A stretch of DNA of 64,000 nt from Eretmocerus hayati (GCA_029851415.1 CM056744.1:71046172-71110171); one strand, 5' to 3'; counted from the stretch's first letter, positions 20,901-32,119 are shown. Numbers and translations are program-made. Notes: generated by a model not told the origin, from the letters alone.

Positions 20901-22782
20901 CCATGAATTGAAAATTTCCTCATCGGAAAGGGTGATCCATTCAGTTGATGCCACATCCAAGCATGCGGCAAGTCAGCTGTCTGTATACAGCCCCGCGAAA
21001 ACCGATCGAGACGACTATAGAACATATAGAGATGGATTGGTGCCACCAGAGGCAGAGGTCTGGTTTGAACCTCGATTGAAGGTTGACGAGAATATTATGA
21101 TACAATTGGGGGCCAAGCGCCCAGTGGATGAGGCACTATGGCCCGAAACAGCTCGGAAAAGAGCAAGATCAAGCGATGCTACCTTCATTACTGAGATTCC
21201 GAGTCCCATTGTTGATCGAAGTAAAGGACTGATAATTGAAGAAATAATTGATGATGACGAGAAACAACTGGAGAATGTACGAACAACTCAGATATTTTAC
21301 GTGACTAATATTGAGTACAGCCCAACGAGACTTCTAGATGAATTGGACAATATAGTGCATTTCATGTCATTAGACTGTGTTATTAATACACCTGTCGGTC
21401 ATATGTTGGTTGAATTGGAATATATCAATTTGGAAGTAATTAAGGCCCAAGACTTGGGAATTGGACACATAATACGCACAGAATTCGGAGATTACAATAT
21501 ATTTTCGATTTTCATCAAGGTACATCATAGAGACGCGGCTTCTGTAGAGTGTGTATCACATTGTCTCAAAATATTCAGAGATTACTTGAAGGACGAGGGG
21601 ATAAAATCGGTTCGGATGGCACGCATTGGTGATGGTTTGGATAACTTATTCTGGCCACCCATCGAGATGACGTTGAAAACCTTTGTCACGCTCGGCGACT
21701 TTAAACTGACGATATGTTCAGGGGAGATTTTGACACCTGAAGGGGATGATAGGAAAAGAGCACTAGCAGAAGCCCATGATTCCGCGGTTGGAGGTCATCA
21801 AGGGACATATAAAACATATAAGAGATTAAGGGAGAGATTCACGTGGCCTAATATGAAAAGGGATGTCGAGTATTATATTCGCACTTGCGAAAATTGCCAA
21901 AAAAATTAATTACGGAGAATCAAAACTAGAATGCCCATGAAAATCACTTCCACACCAACGGAAGCTTTTGAAGTAGTAGAAATCGATATTGTAGGACCCT
22001 TACCGGTAACCGAGAATGGTAATAAATACATCTTGACAATGCAGTGTAATTTAACGAAGTTTTCTGAAGCATATCCGCTTAAGGACTATACTGCTGAAAC
22101 AATCGCCGCCGTTTTTGTTAAAGAGTTCATATGTCGGTATGGGTGCCCTAGAATCATCAAAACTGATCAAGGGAGTAGTTTTCAAAGTGCCTTCATGGCT
22201 AGAGTTGCTTCTCTTTTCAAAATTTCCCAGTGGAAGTCAACCGCGTTTCACCCGGCAACTATGGGTTCACTTGAGCGCTCTCACCATGTATTTACGGAAT
22301 ATCTGATAAATTTTGCAAAGAAAAATCAGTGGGATCAGTGGATCAGCTTCTCGGTGTTCTCATACAACAATTCCACCCATTCAGGGCATGGATTTGCTCC
22401 TTACCAGTTAATTTACGGGAGGAAAGCGCGACTGCCATCAAGTTTTGAGACCCGAGTTATCGAAAAAACATACTCCGATTATCTTGATGATCTAATAGCC
22501 AAATTGAATGAAACGCAGGCTACTTCGTGAGAAAGACTTCTCCTAGCTAAAGAAAAAAGTAAACAATACTATGATCGAAAAACAAATGTTCAGTCATTCC
22601 ATGAAGGAGATATGGTTTACTTTCTGAAGGAACCCAGGACTGGAAAATTGGATGGACAGTATAGTGGGATGTTTCAGGTTGTGCGACATATTACTGATCG
22701 GAATGTTCTTATAAGGATGGGGCAAAAGACAAAGATCGTTCACATTGATAAATTGAAACATGCGTTTACTAGAGCAGATTGA
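17962..22782 (+). CDS. Pol polyprotein: protease, RT, RNase H, macro domain, integrase; two in-frame stops
   Basis: Pol is in the -1 frame relative to gag and open across the gag end, suggesting ribosomal frameshifting. Numbering from 17986: protease DTG at 16-18; RT from about 300, with YMDD at 430-433; RNase H with SDSSDF near 576, KELMAI near 619 and TDHRPL near 644; then a linker with basic NLS-like clusters (TRKRRVR, SKKRRPDW) and three 54-residue repeats; then an OARD1-like macro domain (about 1108-1239); then the integrase HHCC finger ending CENCQKN. A TAA at 21907-21909 follows. The same frame resumes with the integrase core (EIDIVGPL, KTDQGSSF, GSLERSHH giving D, D and E). A TGA at 22528-22530 precedes the C-terminal GPY/F-like segment, which ends at 22780-22782. 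All catalytic residues look intact, so the copy is recently dead or needs stop readthrough. Confidence 0.92.
20551..21012 (+). repeat. Three 162-bp (54-residue) tandem repeats inside pol
   Basis: Units start at 20551, 20713 and 20875 (GAGAATGACGATA), spacing exactly 162 bp, so the reading frame is kept. The first two are nearly identical and the third more diverged. Each encodes an ENDDIVKRNHELK...SVRVIHS block followed by SVYS..KTDRD. The array lies in the linker between RNase H and the macro domain. It is probably a flexible spacer expanded by replication slippage. Confidence 0.9.
21310..21700 (+). other. Macro domain (OARD1/Poa1-like) embedded in Pol
   Basis: Between the linker and the integrase finger the protein reads as a small alpha/beta domain. 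Its second half (IFIKVHHRD.., then HCLKIFRDYLKDEGIKSVRM and ARIGDGLDNLFWPPIE) follows the signature of OARD1-type macro domains, which have a Leu-rich helix, a G-(I/V)-K beta strand and the (R/P)IG.GLD.L.W loop. Family members bind ADP-ribose and remove ADP-ribose from Glu/Asp or from DNA bases. The N-terminal part (NIVHFMSLDCVINTPVGH) is more diverged, and whether the catalytic Lys is kept is unclear. The call rests on my recognition of the motif and not on a search. Confidence 0.65.
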
Positions 22783-22959
22783 GAAGCAACAAATAGCGGG
22801 GGCCCAAAGGCTCATTGATCAAACGTATGTGCCTTCCCCCCCCCCCCCCCCCATTTTTGCAATCAACTCTATATTATCAGGTTTAAGAATTTAATTCTAA
22901 TTACGTTGAATATATACAACAAAAACGCAGACTAGCATTTACATCAAAATTTCGATTTA
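22783..22959. other. Post-pol spacer with a poly-C run
   Basis: After the pol stop comes a purine-rich patch (agcgggggcccaaagg) and a run of about 17 C at 22836-22852. No LTR follows here, which is where a normal-sized gypsy element would have ended. No env-like gene is seen. Confidence 0.5.
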
Positions 22960-23900
22960 AGTTACACTGTTTTAGCATAATTTCAGATTCAAATCCCAAT
23001 ATCGGCAAATAATTTTTCCTAGATTTCATTCAGCTAAGGTAATTCTACGTAACACTCAAGTCTTCAATATCCGTTCAAGGATGCATATTTGGAGTAAATA
23101 TAAGGTATCATTAACCTCTTGAGATTCGACTCCAATCAAGGGTAGGTTTTATCTCATACTCGTGACCATTCTATATTGCGTGCTCAAAATGACAAGGAAA
23201 TAGAAAAAAAATACAAAAAGGGAAGTAATATATTCAGTTAGGTTGTTTAAGGATATATTGAGTATGTTAGATCGAGTAATTTTTCAATAGCAATAAATGA
23301 TTTTTCCTATTATACTTACTTCCAGGAATGATACCATTAGGGGATAAGATTTCATTCAAGTTGAAATGAGGTTCTATTTCATATTTATAAGCATTCTATG
23401 ATCGTGTGCTCAAAAAGACAAAGCAACAAAAAAAAGGAGGAAAGGAGATCATATACCCAGCTAGATTATTCAAGGTCGAGAGTCTATTGAATATGTAAGC
23501 TCAAGTAATTTTCCATAGCAGTAGATGATTCTTTTCATTTTTTCATTCGAAAGATATCGATTGAGGTGTTATTAGAATACCTACTCATGAAATTAAGGCG
23601 TGAGATTTGATTCGAGCTGAATTCAGCTCCATTGCATACTTATAAAAATTCTATAACTACGTGCTCAAAATGACAAAAAAAAGAGAGTGGAGGAAATCTA
23701 ATATTCATCTAGTTTAATCAGAGTGACGATATACTAAGTTATAGGGTATAACCTAAAAGCGGTATACGACTTTTCCTAGAATTCACTCGACTTAGGTTAA
23801 TCAAGTATTTATTGGCCCCAATATTCCTTAAGGATAAATATTCCTGTAGGCTTAAGGTATCACTGGAAGCTTGGATTTTAGATTTTTTTTTTCGTCTCAC
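22960..23900. repeat. Degenerate tandem repeats of about 225-250 bp
   Basis: The phrases GTGCTCAAAATGACAA (near 23178, 23404 and 23655) and a GATTTTTCCTA-type phrase (near 23010, 23298, 23527 and 23770) recur in the same order, giving about four diverged units. No coding potential is seen. Confidence 0.6.
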
Positions 23901-25560
23901 ATATATACGATAACCGATATTTATTGTCGTGGGGAAAATAACGATTTATTTATATCATACTCATAATTAAGAAGGAAATAGATGAAAATGTCAAGATGAC
24001 AGCCCAAAAATACCATATAATACAATTGTGCTTTAGAATTAATTGTCCTGATTAAGACTGTATTTGTATCTCTGGAAATAAATAAACAAAAATGGAAATT
24101 GAGAGGAAACAGAGGGATGAAGAAATCTTCGATCCTTTGATTCTGATACCGGCATAGCCGGTGATGAGCCGAATAAGAGAAGATGAGATAGGCAGCATCT
24201 CATGGTGATGGGGCGCAAGGAGGGGCCCTACCACCCTCTCAATTTCCATCTTTACCATAAGTTATATGGATATTTTGGGATGTGACTTGGTATAGATTAT
24301 AAACACGTCAGACTAGTTAAGGAGGGTATTGACAATTACTTTACTTGAGCGAGTAGAAGCGTAAACGCGTGATGAAAATCTCGACATTGACGGAACTATC
24401 AGCGAACGAAACTCTATCCCGATTCTAGATGGCGGTATAACCGATACATGCAAGTTCTGTTCTTCCGTGAATCGGGTGGCGTACTTCTGTGTAAACCCAA
24501 CGAATTTTATGACTATCTGAACTCTTTAAAGGGACACTTTGTTTCGGAGAAATTTTAGGGGCGCCGTTGTTCTAATCGATTGAATATGCTTCCTCGTGGA
24601 GTGGCGTGATCGGGGAGTTATTATTAAACTTGGCTAAACCTATATTTGAGGCATAAACGATGCATAAGATGCAGAATTAAATTAAGACTTGGGAGTACAG
24701 AATCAAAAATATCTAGTTAATTAGAGGTGGCAATTGAATGAAATGCCACTCGTTAAATATACCCTCCAGTTATGGAGATGGATGAGTCATTTCACTAATC
24801 GGGTGTTCGTTTTTTTTAATGATCAACTCCATCCTCTCTGTCAGCCCCATCACTCTTCGTTTTACACTCCAGTTATGGAGATGGATGAGTTATTTTTTAG
24901 GCACCATTAGAATATGACCAGTGATTTTTGCAATGTCACCTATCGAGCAGTGTTTCCGTCTTAATGAAAGTCTCGTGATGGTGTCCTTTCCGGTGATCGC
25001 GTCGATATTTGGCTAATTATCTTCATGGCCAATAAATTATCTGATCAGAGGAGTTGACAAACTAAGTCCCCTATACAACTACTTCAACCACCTCTTTTCC
25101 TGAAATGCTTCATTTCGCGAGAAATTTAGTTCGCGGTAAGAGAATAACAAATTATCATCCTATTGGGCTTACAAAGATTAATATTCATTAGCACGATCAA
25201 TATGCATTGGATGCATTGGATATCTTCTTGAGCAGCGTCACGACGAGATGAGACGAAGCTCACGGCGCGAAACTAATCGGGTACTCGAAATGTGCGAGAT
25301 GGAAGGACTCCATCAAGGCTCTTTTATGATCCGTAAAATAATTCAGCAGAATGTAATATTGAGCCGATCGAGTACTGACAAATACGGCATCGTATATCCC
25401 CGCGCCGAATAAAATTTTCTCGAGGTAACGCGGGGTTGTAAATATGCGTGTGATTGTCTATCACGAAACCCTTCCCAGCCGGCATCTAGAGTTAAACAAA
25501 TTAGGCTCTTGAATTGTAACAATCAACGTCAAAAATCTCGTATCCCAACATGTGTAGCAC
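23901..25560. other. Non-coding cargo sequence
   Basis: AT-rich, without a supported gene. A roughly 30-bp direct repeat containing CTCCAGTTATGGAGATGGAT occurs near 24765 and 24866. A small hairpin (ggcatagccggtgatgagcc) lies near 24151. Confidence 0.4.
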
Positions 25561-25601
25561 GTGTACATCGCCGGGGTGGCGTGTAGGTCCCATCAGGCTT
25601 G

Positions 25602-25815
25602 TTAACCATAGGAGTGGGGGCATCTCTCAACGTGTTTGATGTGACGCGGATCGATATGGTCTTTCGAGGCGTGGTATCGATTCAGCTTGCAATCCATCAT
25701 TCTGATTCCTTCAAGAATTGCTTTTATATAGGAATTTTGATCGAGTGTGAATACGTAATTTCTCCTCTCTATTTTTATCCCGAGGAAACAAGTCATTGCC
25801 TTCACACATAATTTT
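25602..25815 (-). pseudogene. Ty1/copia reverse transcriptase fragment, antisense
   Basis: The minus-strand translation FLGIKIERRNYVFTLDQNSY followed by IKAILEGIRMMDCKLNRY matches the conserved C-terminal region of copia RT (LGI.I.R....I.L.Q..YI..IL..F.M.DCK). Both ends break off quickly and a stop follows within about 70 codons. It is a short relic of a second retroelement class, lying inside the cargo of the giant element in reverse orientation. Confidence 0.7.
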
Positions 25816-26039
25816 GTATAGATTCCTTGGAAAATTCAAGTTACCGTTTGATGGAAAGATCCGTGGAAGTTTTGCGAAGCATTTTGAATCACAACTTCAA
25901 CACGGTGACTCGCGTCCGGGTCTCGTTTTCCCCGGGTACCCTGATTTCTGAGAGGGCTTGATTTTTGTGTGCTTTAGTTGTATCGCAATAGTGAAAACCT
26001 GTTAATGGTTTGAAATTCTATTTTCGTTTTTTCTATGTG

Positions 26040-26290
26040 AAGTCCCGAGGAGCGCGCGCGGCGCACGATGTCTCGAACCTTTAGCATGGGACTCTCAAAA
26101 GAGGTCGCTCAGACGGAGCGCGGCGCACCCGAATTGGAGCGTTTTACGCGGGACTTCCATAGGAGCTGCAGCGGCGCGACAAAACGTCATTCGGGGGTGC
26201 ATGCGTCGTCTAATTCAGGGGTTGGTTCGCATGACGCAGCTCGATCTTGCTTCGCTCGATACATTTTTGAACATTCTAACAGTCGCAATT
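26040..26290. repeat. LTR-like fragment related to the U3 repeat block (copy a)
   Basis: Units with GCGCGGCGCAC cores followed by gagcgttttacgcgggactt and ccataggagctg resemble the U3 tandem units at 14885-15140 of the flanking LTRs. It ends with cgcatgacgcagctcgatct, which is shared with 27230-27480. It may be a relic of a related LTR carried in the cargo. Confidence 0.55.
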
Positions 26291-27229
26291 AGTTGCGCGA
26301 CTAAACGTCCTTAGTCTCATCTTGGTATACCTAAATAGTCCAGACGTCAGGTAGAATCCGGAAAATCGTGGTCCTTAGTCTTATCCATATCCAATTAGCT
26401 CTTTATTGTTGTTCATAACAATTAATCTGGCGTCATGCAGGAAGTTAGTCAAACCGTGAGAAAGGAGGCATTTGCGTTCAGTTATGGAAATCATCTCGTC
26501 TGAATCATTATCCTTAAAATGTCGCCGTCAGTCGTACTGTTTGCGAATCCTGATGGTTATCTTGCTGCTGATCCCCTTATAATGGAACAGGATTATTCTG
26601 AGGACTCCCCATTAGACTGCTACTAAAGCCTTTCGATAAAAATTTCTGGATCATGAGAATCCACTTCTGATAACAAAATCTATTTCATTCATATATGATG
26701 ACGCTGGGGTGTCAGCAATGTCATTGTTCTGAAGACACATGAGCGATTTCTGGTCACACGCGGTCGTATCTCTTGTGCACTAACTAAATGACAGCTTGCG
26801 TCGCACGTGTCGCGTTCACATTTTGATAGAAGGAGAACCTGGATCGGCCAGGTCATAAACAATTCGTCTCGGTATGCATTAGTTCTGGTTTCGTTGCAAT
26901 ATTAGTAACGTCACCCAAAATTTTGTGATTTCGCCTATTTCAAAACTGTCATTACGACGTGTCTGTAATTGATCTGTGTGACCGTTTTTTGACGAGTGAA
27001 ATGGCTGACAGTATTCTCGGATACACCTTTTGTCATCATGGAAGCAATAATTAGCGAGCGGAAGTAATGATGCATGTCGCGTCAATCTCACAAATGGCAT
27101 CGGCACTGTTCTAATAACTTCCAGTTGGATATTTGTCGTAATGATTGACTCTCCAAAATTTAGAATTTAATTATTAGTGATTCGAACGATATTATAGGCT
27201 CGTTAAAAGCACGACTAACGTAAAAGATT
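26291..27229. other. Non-coding stretch between two LTR-like fragments
   Basis: No recognised gene or repeat. The about 0.9-kb distance would fit a collapsed or non-autonomous element between two related ends, but this is conjecture. Confidence 0.3.
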
Positions 27230-27480
27230 TGAAGCTCTATTTTGTTGCACCTTTATCTCGGAAAAGACGGTTCGTGGAGAGCACCTTGGGACCGAGAAAC
27301 GGGCAAAGCAGCGACGGGAATTTACATGGGATCTCCATGAAAGCTATCGGGGCGCGACGCGGCATTGCTGAAGAGGCCGTGCGTCATCTCATTATGCGAC
27401 ACACGCGGTGTCCTGTGGGTTTCCCAATGAAACTATACCGCATGACGCAGTTCGATCTCAATTGATTCAATAGGTACTGG
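27230..27480. repeat. LTR-like fragment related to the U3 repeat block (copy b)
   Basis: It shares tttgaa..tctatttt, a tttacatgggatctccatga block and cgcatgacgcagttcgatct with 26040-26290 in the same orientation, and more weakly with the U3 repeats of the giant LTR. Confidence 0.5.
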
Positions 27481-28796
27481 AACATTTTAACAAATATCCA
27501 TATAATTTCTTGATAAAAGCGGGAGAAACAACAACCCCATATCTGTAATGAATGCTTAAGTTATAAATTCCGAGATGATTGAAATATTATCACACAACAT
27601 TTGAATTTTTGGAAATAATATAAGTCAATGAATAATTGTAATCATTTGGAACAAAATTTAGAAAAACCTCTAGTCCTGGGTACTCTTGTCTTGATACTCT
27701 GAATTTCCTCGCAAACGACGTGAATTAAGGCAAGGGAAATTGGTTGTTCAGGAGTCTCAACGTATTAACTTGAGGCAACGATGTTGTCTGACTGGTTTGC
27801 AGACGATTTAGATCGGTATGAGCCATTTTCGATGAAGAATTTTCCAAAAATTCCAAGCGGGAAATCAATGTGACATAATACATGATTAGCACGCAGTTGG
27901 AAGAGAGGAAGAATTTTGGCCGAGCAGAAATTTTCCATACATTATAACTGACGGCGATGTGAAGTCCTAACGCCATTAATTCTCGATGGGCGCGTGGCCT
28001 CTGTAAATAAATATGACATGAATATTGAATGGCTATTCCAGAGAAATTTTGGCTATTAGGTTAGGGAGTAAAAGAATACCTAAATTCAGAGATCCCATGA
28101 GATTCGACGACGTATTGATGACTGCACGAAAAATAGGTCGAACAAGAAACACTCCGGGCCCGGGACTTTGTATGAATGAGAGCTCCTCGAGTGCTAAGAC
28201 ATAACGGTGAATTGTTGATGATATAAATTATACTTTTGAGTTGGAGGTTTATGAATTGGCATAATGAGACAACATCATTAAAAACAAATCGAATTTTGAT
28301 GAATGGAATAAAAGGAAATACAAGGCTTGGGATAGTTCATTGAGCCATGATGAACGAATCACCTGTGGCATTCACATTTGTGGAATCCTGGGCATGGAGG
28401 AGTAGCTCGGCAAATAACCATGTAGTTCGCAGGTTTATATATACACTAGAGAAAAACCCATCATGGACAGATGGGGGGGGGGCGAAAGGTGGACTTGTAA
28501 TTACGGCCCAGAGGTTATATAGAGAATTGGTCTCGCAGCTACCTTCTACATCTAAAATATGTACAAAACGGCTGTTCAACCAATGCAGAGAATAAAAGTA
28601 TTAGGAGTTGAAAGGGAGATTAACGAACTAACCTAAATCGTGTAAAAGCTCAGCGACCATGGACCACACTGTACAGGGGGACGCGTGATCCGCAACATGA
28701 GAGGGGGGCAGCTTCCTTCCGGTAGTAATGAAAAGATAAGCTTGATGAGCAGGTTTGAGCACGAGAGATAAGCGAGGAAATATTTCTATCAAAAAC
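27481..28796. other. Non-coding cargo sequence
   Basis: Only short open frames are present. Runs of G/C at 28473-28482 interrupt any frame there. No domain is recognised. Confidence 0.35.
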
Positions 28797-28996
28797 ACTT
28801 ACGAGGCCGGAGGTCGTGAACGCGTAAGCATCTCATGGAAGATGGCCCAAATTTTGCATGTATCAGGAACCTGCGAGATGGACCAAAAGGAGGTACATCA
28901 ACACAGACGAAAAATGACTCAAACCGGAGCCGCGAGATTGCAACCACATCAATCTGATGAGCGCGATATGCTCCTGTGACGTCTCGCACGGCCATA
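28797..28996 (-). other. Possible exon on the minus strand
   Basis: An open minus-strand segment is bounded by a pyrimidine-rich acceptor-like ctgtaatttag and a strong donor-like GTAAGTG near 28797. It encodes about 65 residues (starting EIDMAVRDVTGAYRAHQ) with no recognised domain. Part of it resembles the 73-bp repeat at 30238-30480. It may belong to the same transcription unit as the JmjC gene or be fortuitous. Confidence 0.2.
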
Positions 28997-30037
28997 TCAA
29001 TTTCTAAATTACAGATGGGATGTTGCAAAATACCAAAAGGGAAATATCCTGGGTGTAAGGTTAACAACAACAAACGATGTAACAATGACTCACAAGAGGG
29101 TTATAAAAAGTCGCCTCGCGCGTGCAGCAACGGCGAGCGGTGTGAATCTGGCCGCGTATTAACAGATGAATAGATTCCATAGGAAGTAGGCGGGGTTAGC
29201 AATTTCAGGGAAGTACTATGCTTGACGCAAGTGTCGAATTGGTGGGTAAAATTGATACGATAGGTTATTAAACGAGCAAACCGCGGTGCAAAGATTTCAA
29301 CACTGATATAAAAATCGTTGAGCATTTCATGGGCAATTTCGGATTCAATAAATATGGAATAGATTTCTATTTTTCGCCTGGACTAAATCTATGGAGCTTA
29401 GATTAGGTACATGTGATTGAGATCTTTTCAAACGATCGAATCAAATCAGGTGTAGTCTTTAGTAATTGGCTGGGTGTTGCCGAAATCAAGTCTGGACATC
29501 AGAGATCAACTTGTTCTATACTGTTACTTCAAAATCAAACGAACGTCATTGCTGTCAACATCATTTCTTTCAATCTTTTTGTGAATGAGAAATTTATTGT
29601 GATAGGATTTGGAGATTATGTATCTGAAAACGGATTTGATAATTCTCTTTGACATATTGCTGCACCAAGTAAATTGATATCTATGAACTCGAAACCAGAC
29701 ATTTTGGAGCAAATGATCGGAAACCATATTTGAAATAGAGTGAATGAAATTTTACGAAAATTAAACGTGATCGATAATATGAGAGGGTGGAAATAATAAA
29801 TCGTGATGTGAGTGGAAACTACCAACAGAAATTTATTAGAGCCTGAAAAGTGATCCAATTCTGAACTTTTGGATCCGAAAGAAGACGCACTGGACGACCG
29901 GGTTTGGAGTATTCGGTCCGTCCCTCTCCGCATTCGCCCGGACAAAGAAACGTCCGTGAAGCGAGGAAAAACTCCAGTGGAGAAAACCTGCTTCAGAGAG
30001 TTGCGCACAGACTCATGATACAATTTTGGTTACAAAG
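28997..30037. other. Non-coding cargo sequence
   Basis: A weak minus-strand open frame (30023-29616) has no domain and a low-complexity Ser-rich start. Nothing else is supported. Confidence 0.3.
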
Positions 30038-30136
30038 TTAGACAAAAGGTGGACAAAAATTTTGCTCAAAGTGATCCGGAGCCACCTCTTGAAGGAAAGC
30101 AACGCCCTGTACGGCAACGCAGACGATGAAGGCCAT
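30038..30136 (-). CDS. Candidate 32-residue secreted peptide or first-exon fragment
   Basis: On the minus strand an ATG at 30136 lies 14 bp after an acceptor-like ttaattgcag. It opens a 32-residue frame starting MAFIVCVAVQGVAFL, which looks like a short signal peptide, followed by an acidic tail and a stop at 30038-30040. It is too short to be confident and may be chance. Confidence 0.2.
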   Translation of the reverse strand: MAFIVCVAVQGVAFLQEVAPDHFEQNFCPPFV

Positions 30137-30237
30137 TTGAACCGCGTTTTTCCTGCAATTAATACAAAACCAATGTTAATTTGACTTCATCATAAAGCTA
30201 CAAGTGCAAAGGTCAAAGATAGTATACCAAAACTTGG

Positions 30238-30480
30238 CCAGAGTGCACGACGAGGCGGAGATTGACTTAAACGCAGAGAATTTACAGCATCTGAAGATGG
30301 GCCAAAATTGCACGACGAGGCGGGGATTTACTCGAACGCAGAGAATTTACAGCATCTGAAGATGGGCCAAAATTGCACGACGAAGCGGAGATTGACTTGA
30401 ACGCAGGAAATTTATAGCATCCAACGATAGGCCAAGATGCATGACGGGGCGGAGGTTGATTTCAGCGCAGAGATTTTACA
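30238..30480. repeat. 73-bp tandem repeat, about 3.5 copies
   Basis: The phrase aatttacagcatctgaagat is followed by gggccaaaattgcacgacga and ggcggagattgacttgaacg, and this order repeats at about 73-bp intervals with increasing divergence to the right. The array sits just downstream of the JmjC gene on its strand. Confidence 0.85.
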
Positions 30481-30723
30481 GCATCTGACAATGGAGGAGG
30501 GAAGGCAGGCAGCGTCTCGCAGAACAGAGGGCTAACTGCAGACACGATCTCCGAGTAATCGACATGAAATGTAGAGAAAACCATGAGTTAAATATGGGAA
30601 TGGGAAATTGAATCTGGCTATTCAGGAGAGGACTTTGATTGAATGATATGTATGACCAAGCAGCTTCCGTCAAAAAGAGGGGTGGACAAATGAGAATTCG
30701 GTGTTTGGATTCAGATGTAAATT

Positions 30724-32119
30724 TTACCATGAGAAAGATCTAGCCGCACAGCAACTGCAGAACAAAAAGGTGTAATGTAGATTCTGTCGTGGAAAAAGAA
30801 ATAAGAGACGAATATCACTTATTAGATTTACCCCAGCATGAGTACCGCGAATGTGACGCTCCAGGCCAGATCGTGTCACAAAAGTAAAATCGCAATGTTC
30901 ACAGTGGAAAGGCTTTGTGAGGCATCTTTTTTCGTGGTGAGAATGTTGAACTTCAAGGAAATACCGGTGACAATACTGGCATCGCATTACTCCGTACCCC
31001 GGTCCATTGTCATAACCAGCAGGCAAGTTAACCATGTTCTCTGTTAGATGAAATTTAGACAAGATTCGTTTGGAAGACTCGGGAAAAATTTTTGAGAATG
31101 CAAATACTGACCCCTGTGACTGAGGGTTGCAATGTGCTCCGCTACACGCTGGACGGCAACCGATTTGTCGCATGCTAGACACCACATCTTATTGGCAGGC
31201 AACGTTGGACGACCCCTCGCGTGCGCAGTCCGGATATGCTCGAGGAACCGAGAATAGGTGCGTGAAGTAAAGTCGCAATTTGGCTCCTGGCAGGGATAAG
31301 CTGGCAGTTGGCGAGACGTTAGCACAACATCGAGGTCCGGGTTGGGAGATATCAGCGAGTATGGGACGCCCTCACACCTGCAAGATGACAAATGCGGGGC
31401 AACAAGGTTCCAAATATCGCTACCAAAATTTATAGCCTCTGCCAAATTAGGGGACACATTAATGACCTGGTGAAAGACCCCGATTCGGACAAACACGCTA
31501 TCTCCAAAATACTGGTAGAATGTAGTATATGGGATGTTGTGGTGTTCAAGGAAAGGAAGAGAAAGAAATAGGTTTTTGTGTAAGTGTATGAAGTGACAAA
31601 TTTGTTGTGCGTCATCGTCGGGCCGATAAACTTGTTGAATGACACTAATAAACCTCTGGGAATCGAACACAAAAATCCATAATTTCGCGGGAATTTCTGG
31701 ACGCTGGTAAACAAGTGGTACGCAAGCAACATTGCCTGATTCGGCATGAGAGTCCTCAATATGCATTTCGCCGTGTGCATACTGACTAGCGATGTAAAGG
31801 AAAGACCTATTGATTCCTGGCATAATATCTACGAGCCTGTTTCGCGAAGGATCGAGGTTACTGCGGGTGCGGATGGTGTGATTTTGATTCAAAAAACCCT
31901 CAAAATGTGGTGACAAGTTATCAAAAGAAACGTTGTAGCAATATAGATACTCGCCGGGCAATGCTGTAACGGCACGCATAATTTCATCCAGCTGCGGAGT
32001 GGGACGCGTATGATTGTAGTTCTGAGTCAGCAGCTCTAGGTGTCGGCGATTTGGATTGTTAGCAGGAGGGCGGTGGCGAGCAGGAAAAACGTAGGGCCGC
32101 CGGTCGATGACACGAAGAC
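30724..32119 (-). CDS. JmjC-domain protein with four zinc fingers, spliced, antisense cargo gene
   Basis: JmjC proteins are Fe(II)/2-oxoglutarate dioxygenases, many of them histone demethylases. The main exon (about 32119-31112) follows an acceptor ttactttttattag. It encodes LYIASQYAHGEMHIEDSHAE with the first iron ligands (His at 31761-31763, Glu at 31755-31757), then N and K positions as in KDM4 (GNVACV, PAKLWIFV), and a distal ligand in GVFHQVINVSPNLAEAINF (His at 31470-31472). Two zinc fingers follow (CQEPNCDF...H...H and CLACDK...H...H). A 71-bp GT-AG intron (31111-31041) joins in frame to exon 2 (31040-30832) with two more fingers (CQYCHRYF... and CEHCDFTFVTRSGLERHIRG). A last short exon ends at 30724. 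Catalytic residues look intact and no stop interrupts the exons. Upstream exons before the (TA)n run are uncertain. Confidence 0.75.
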
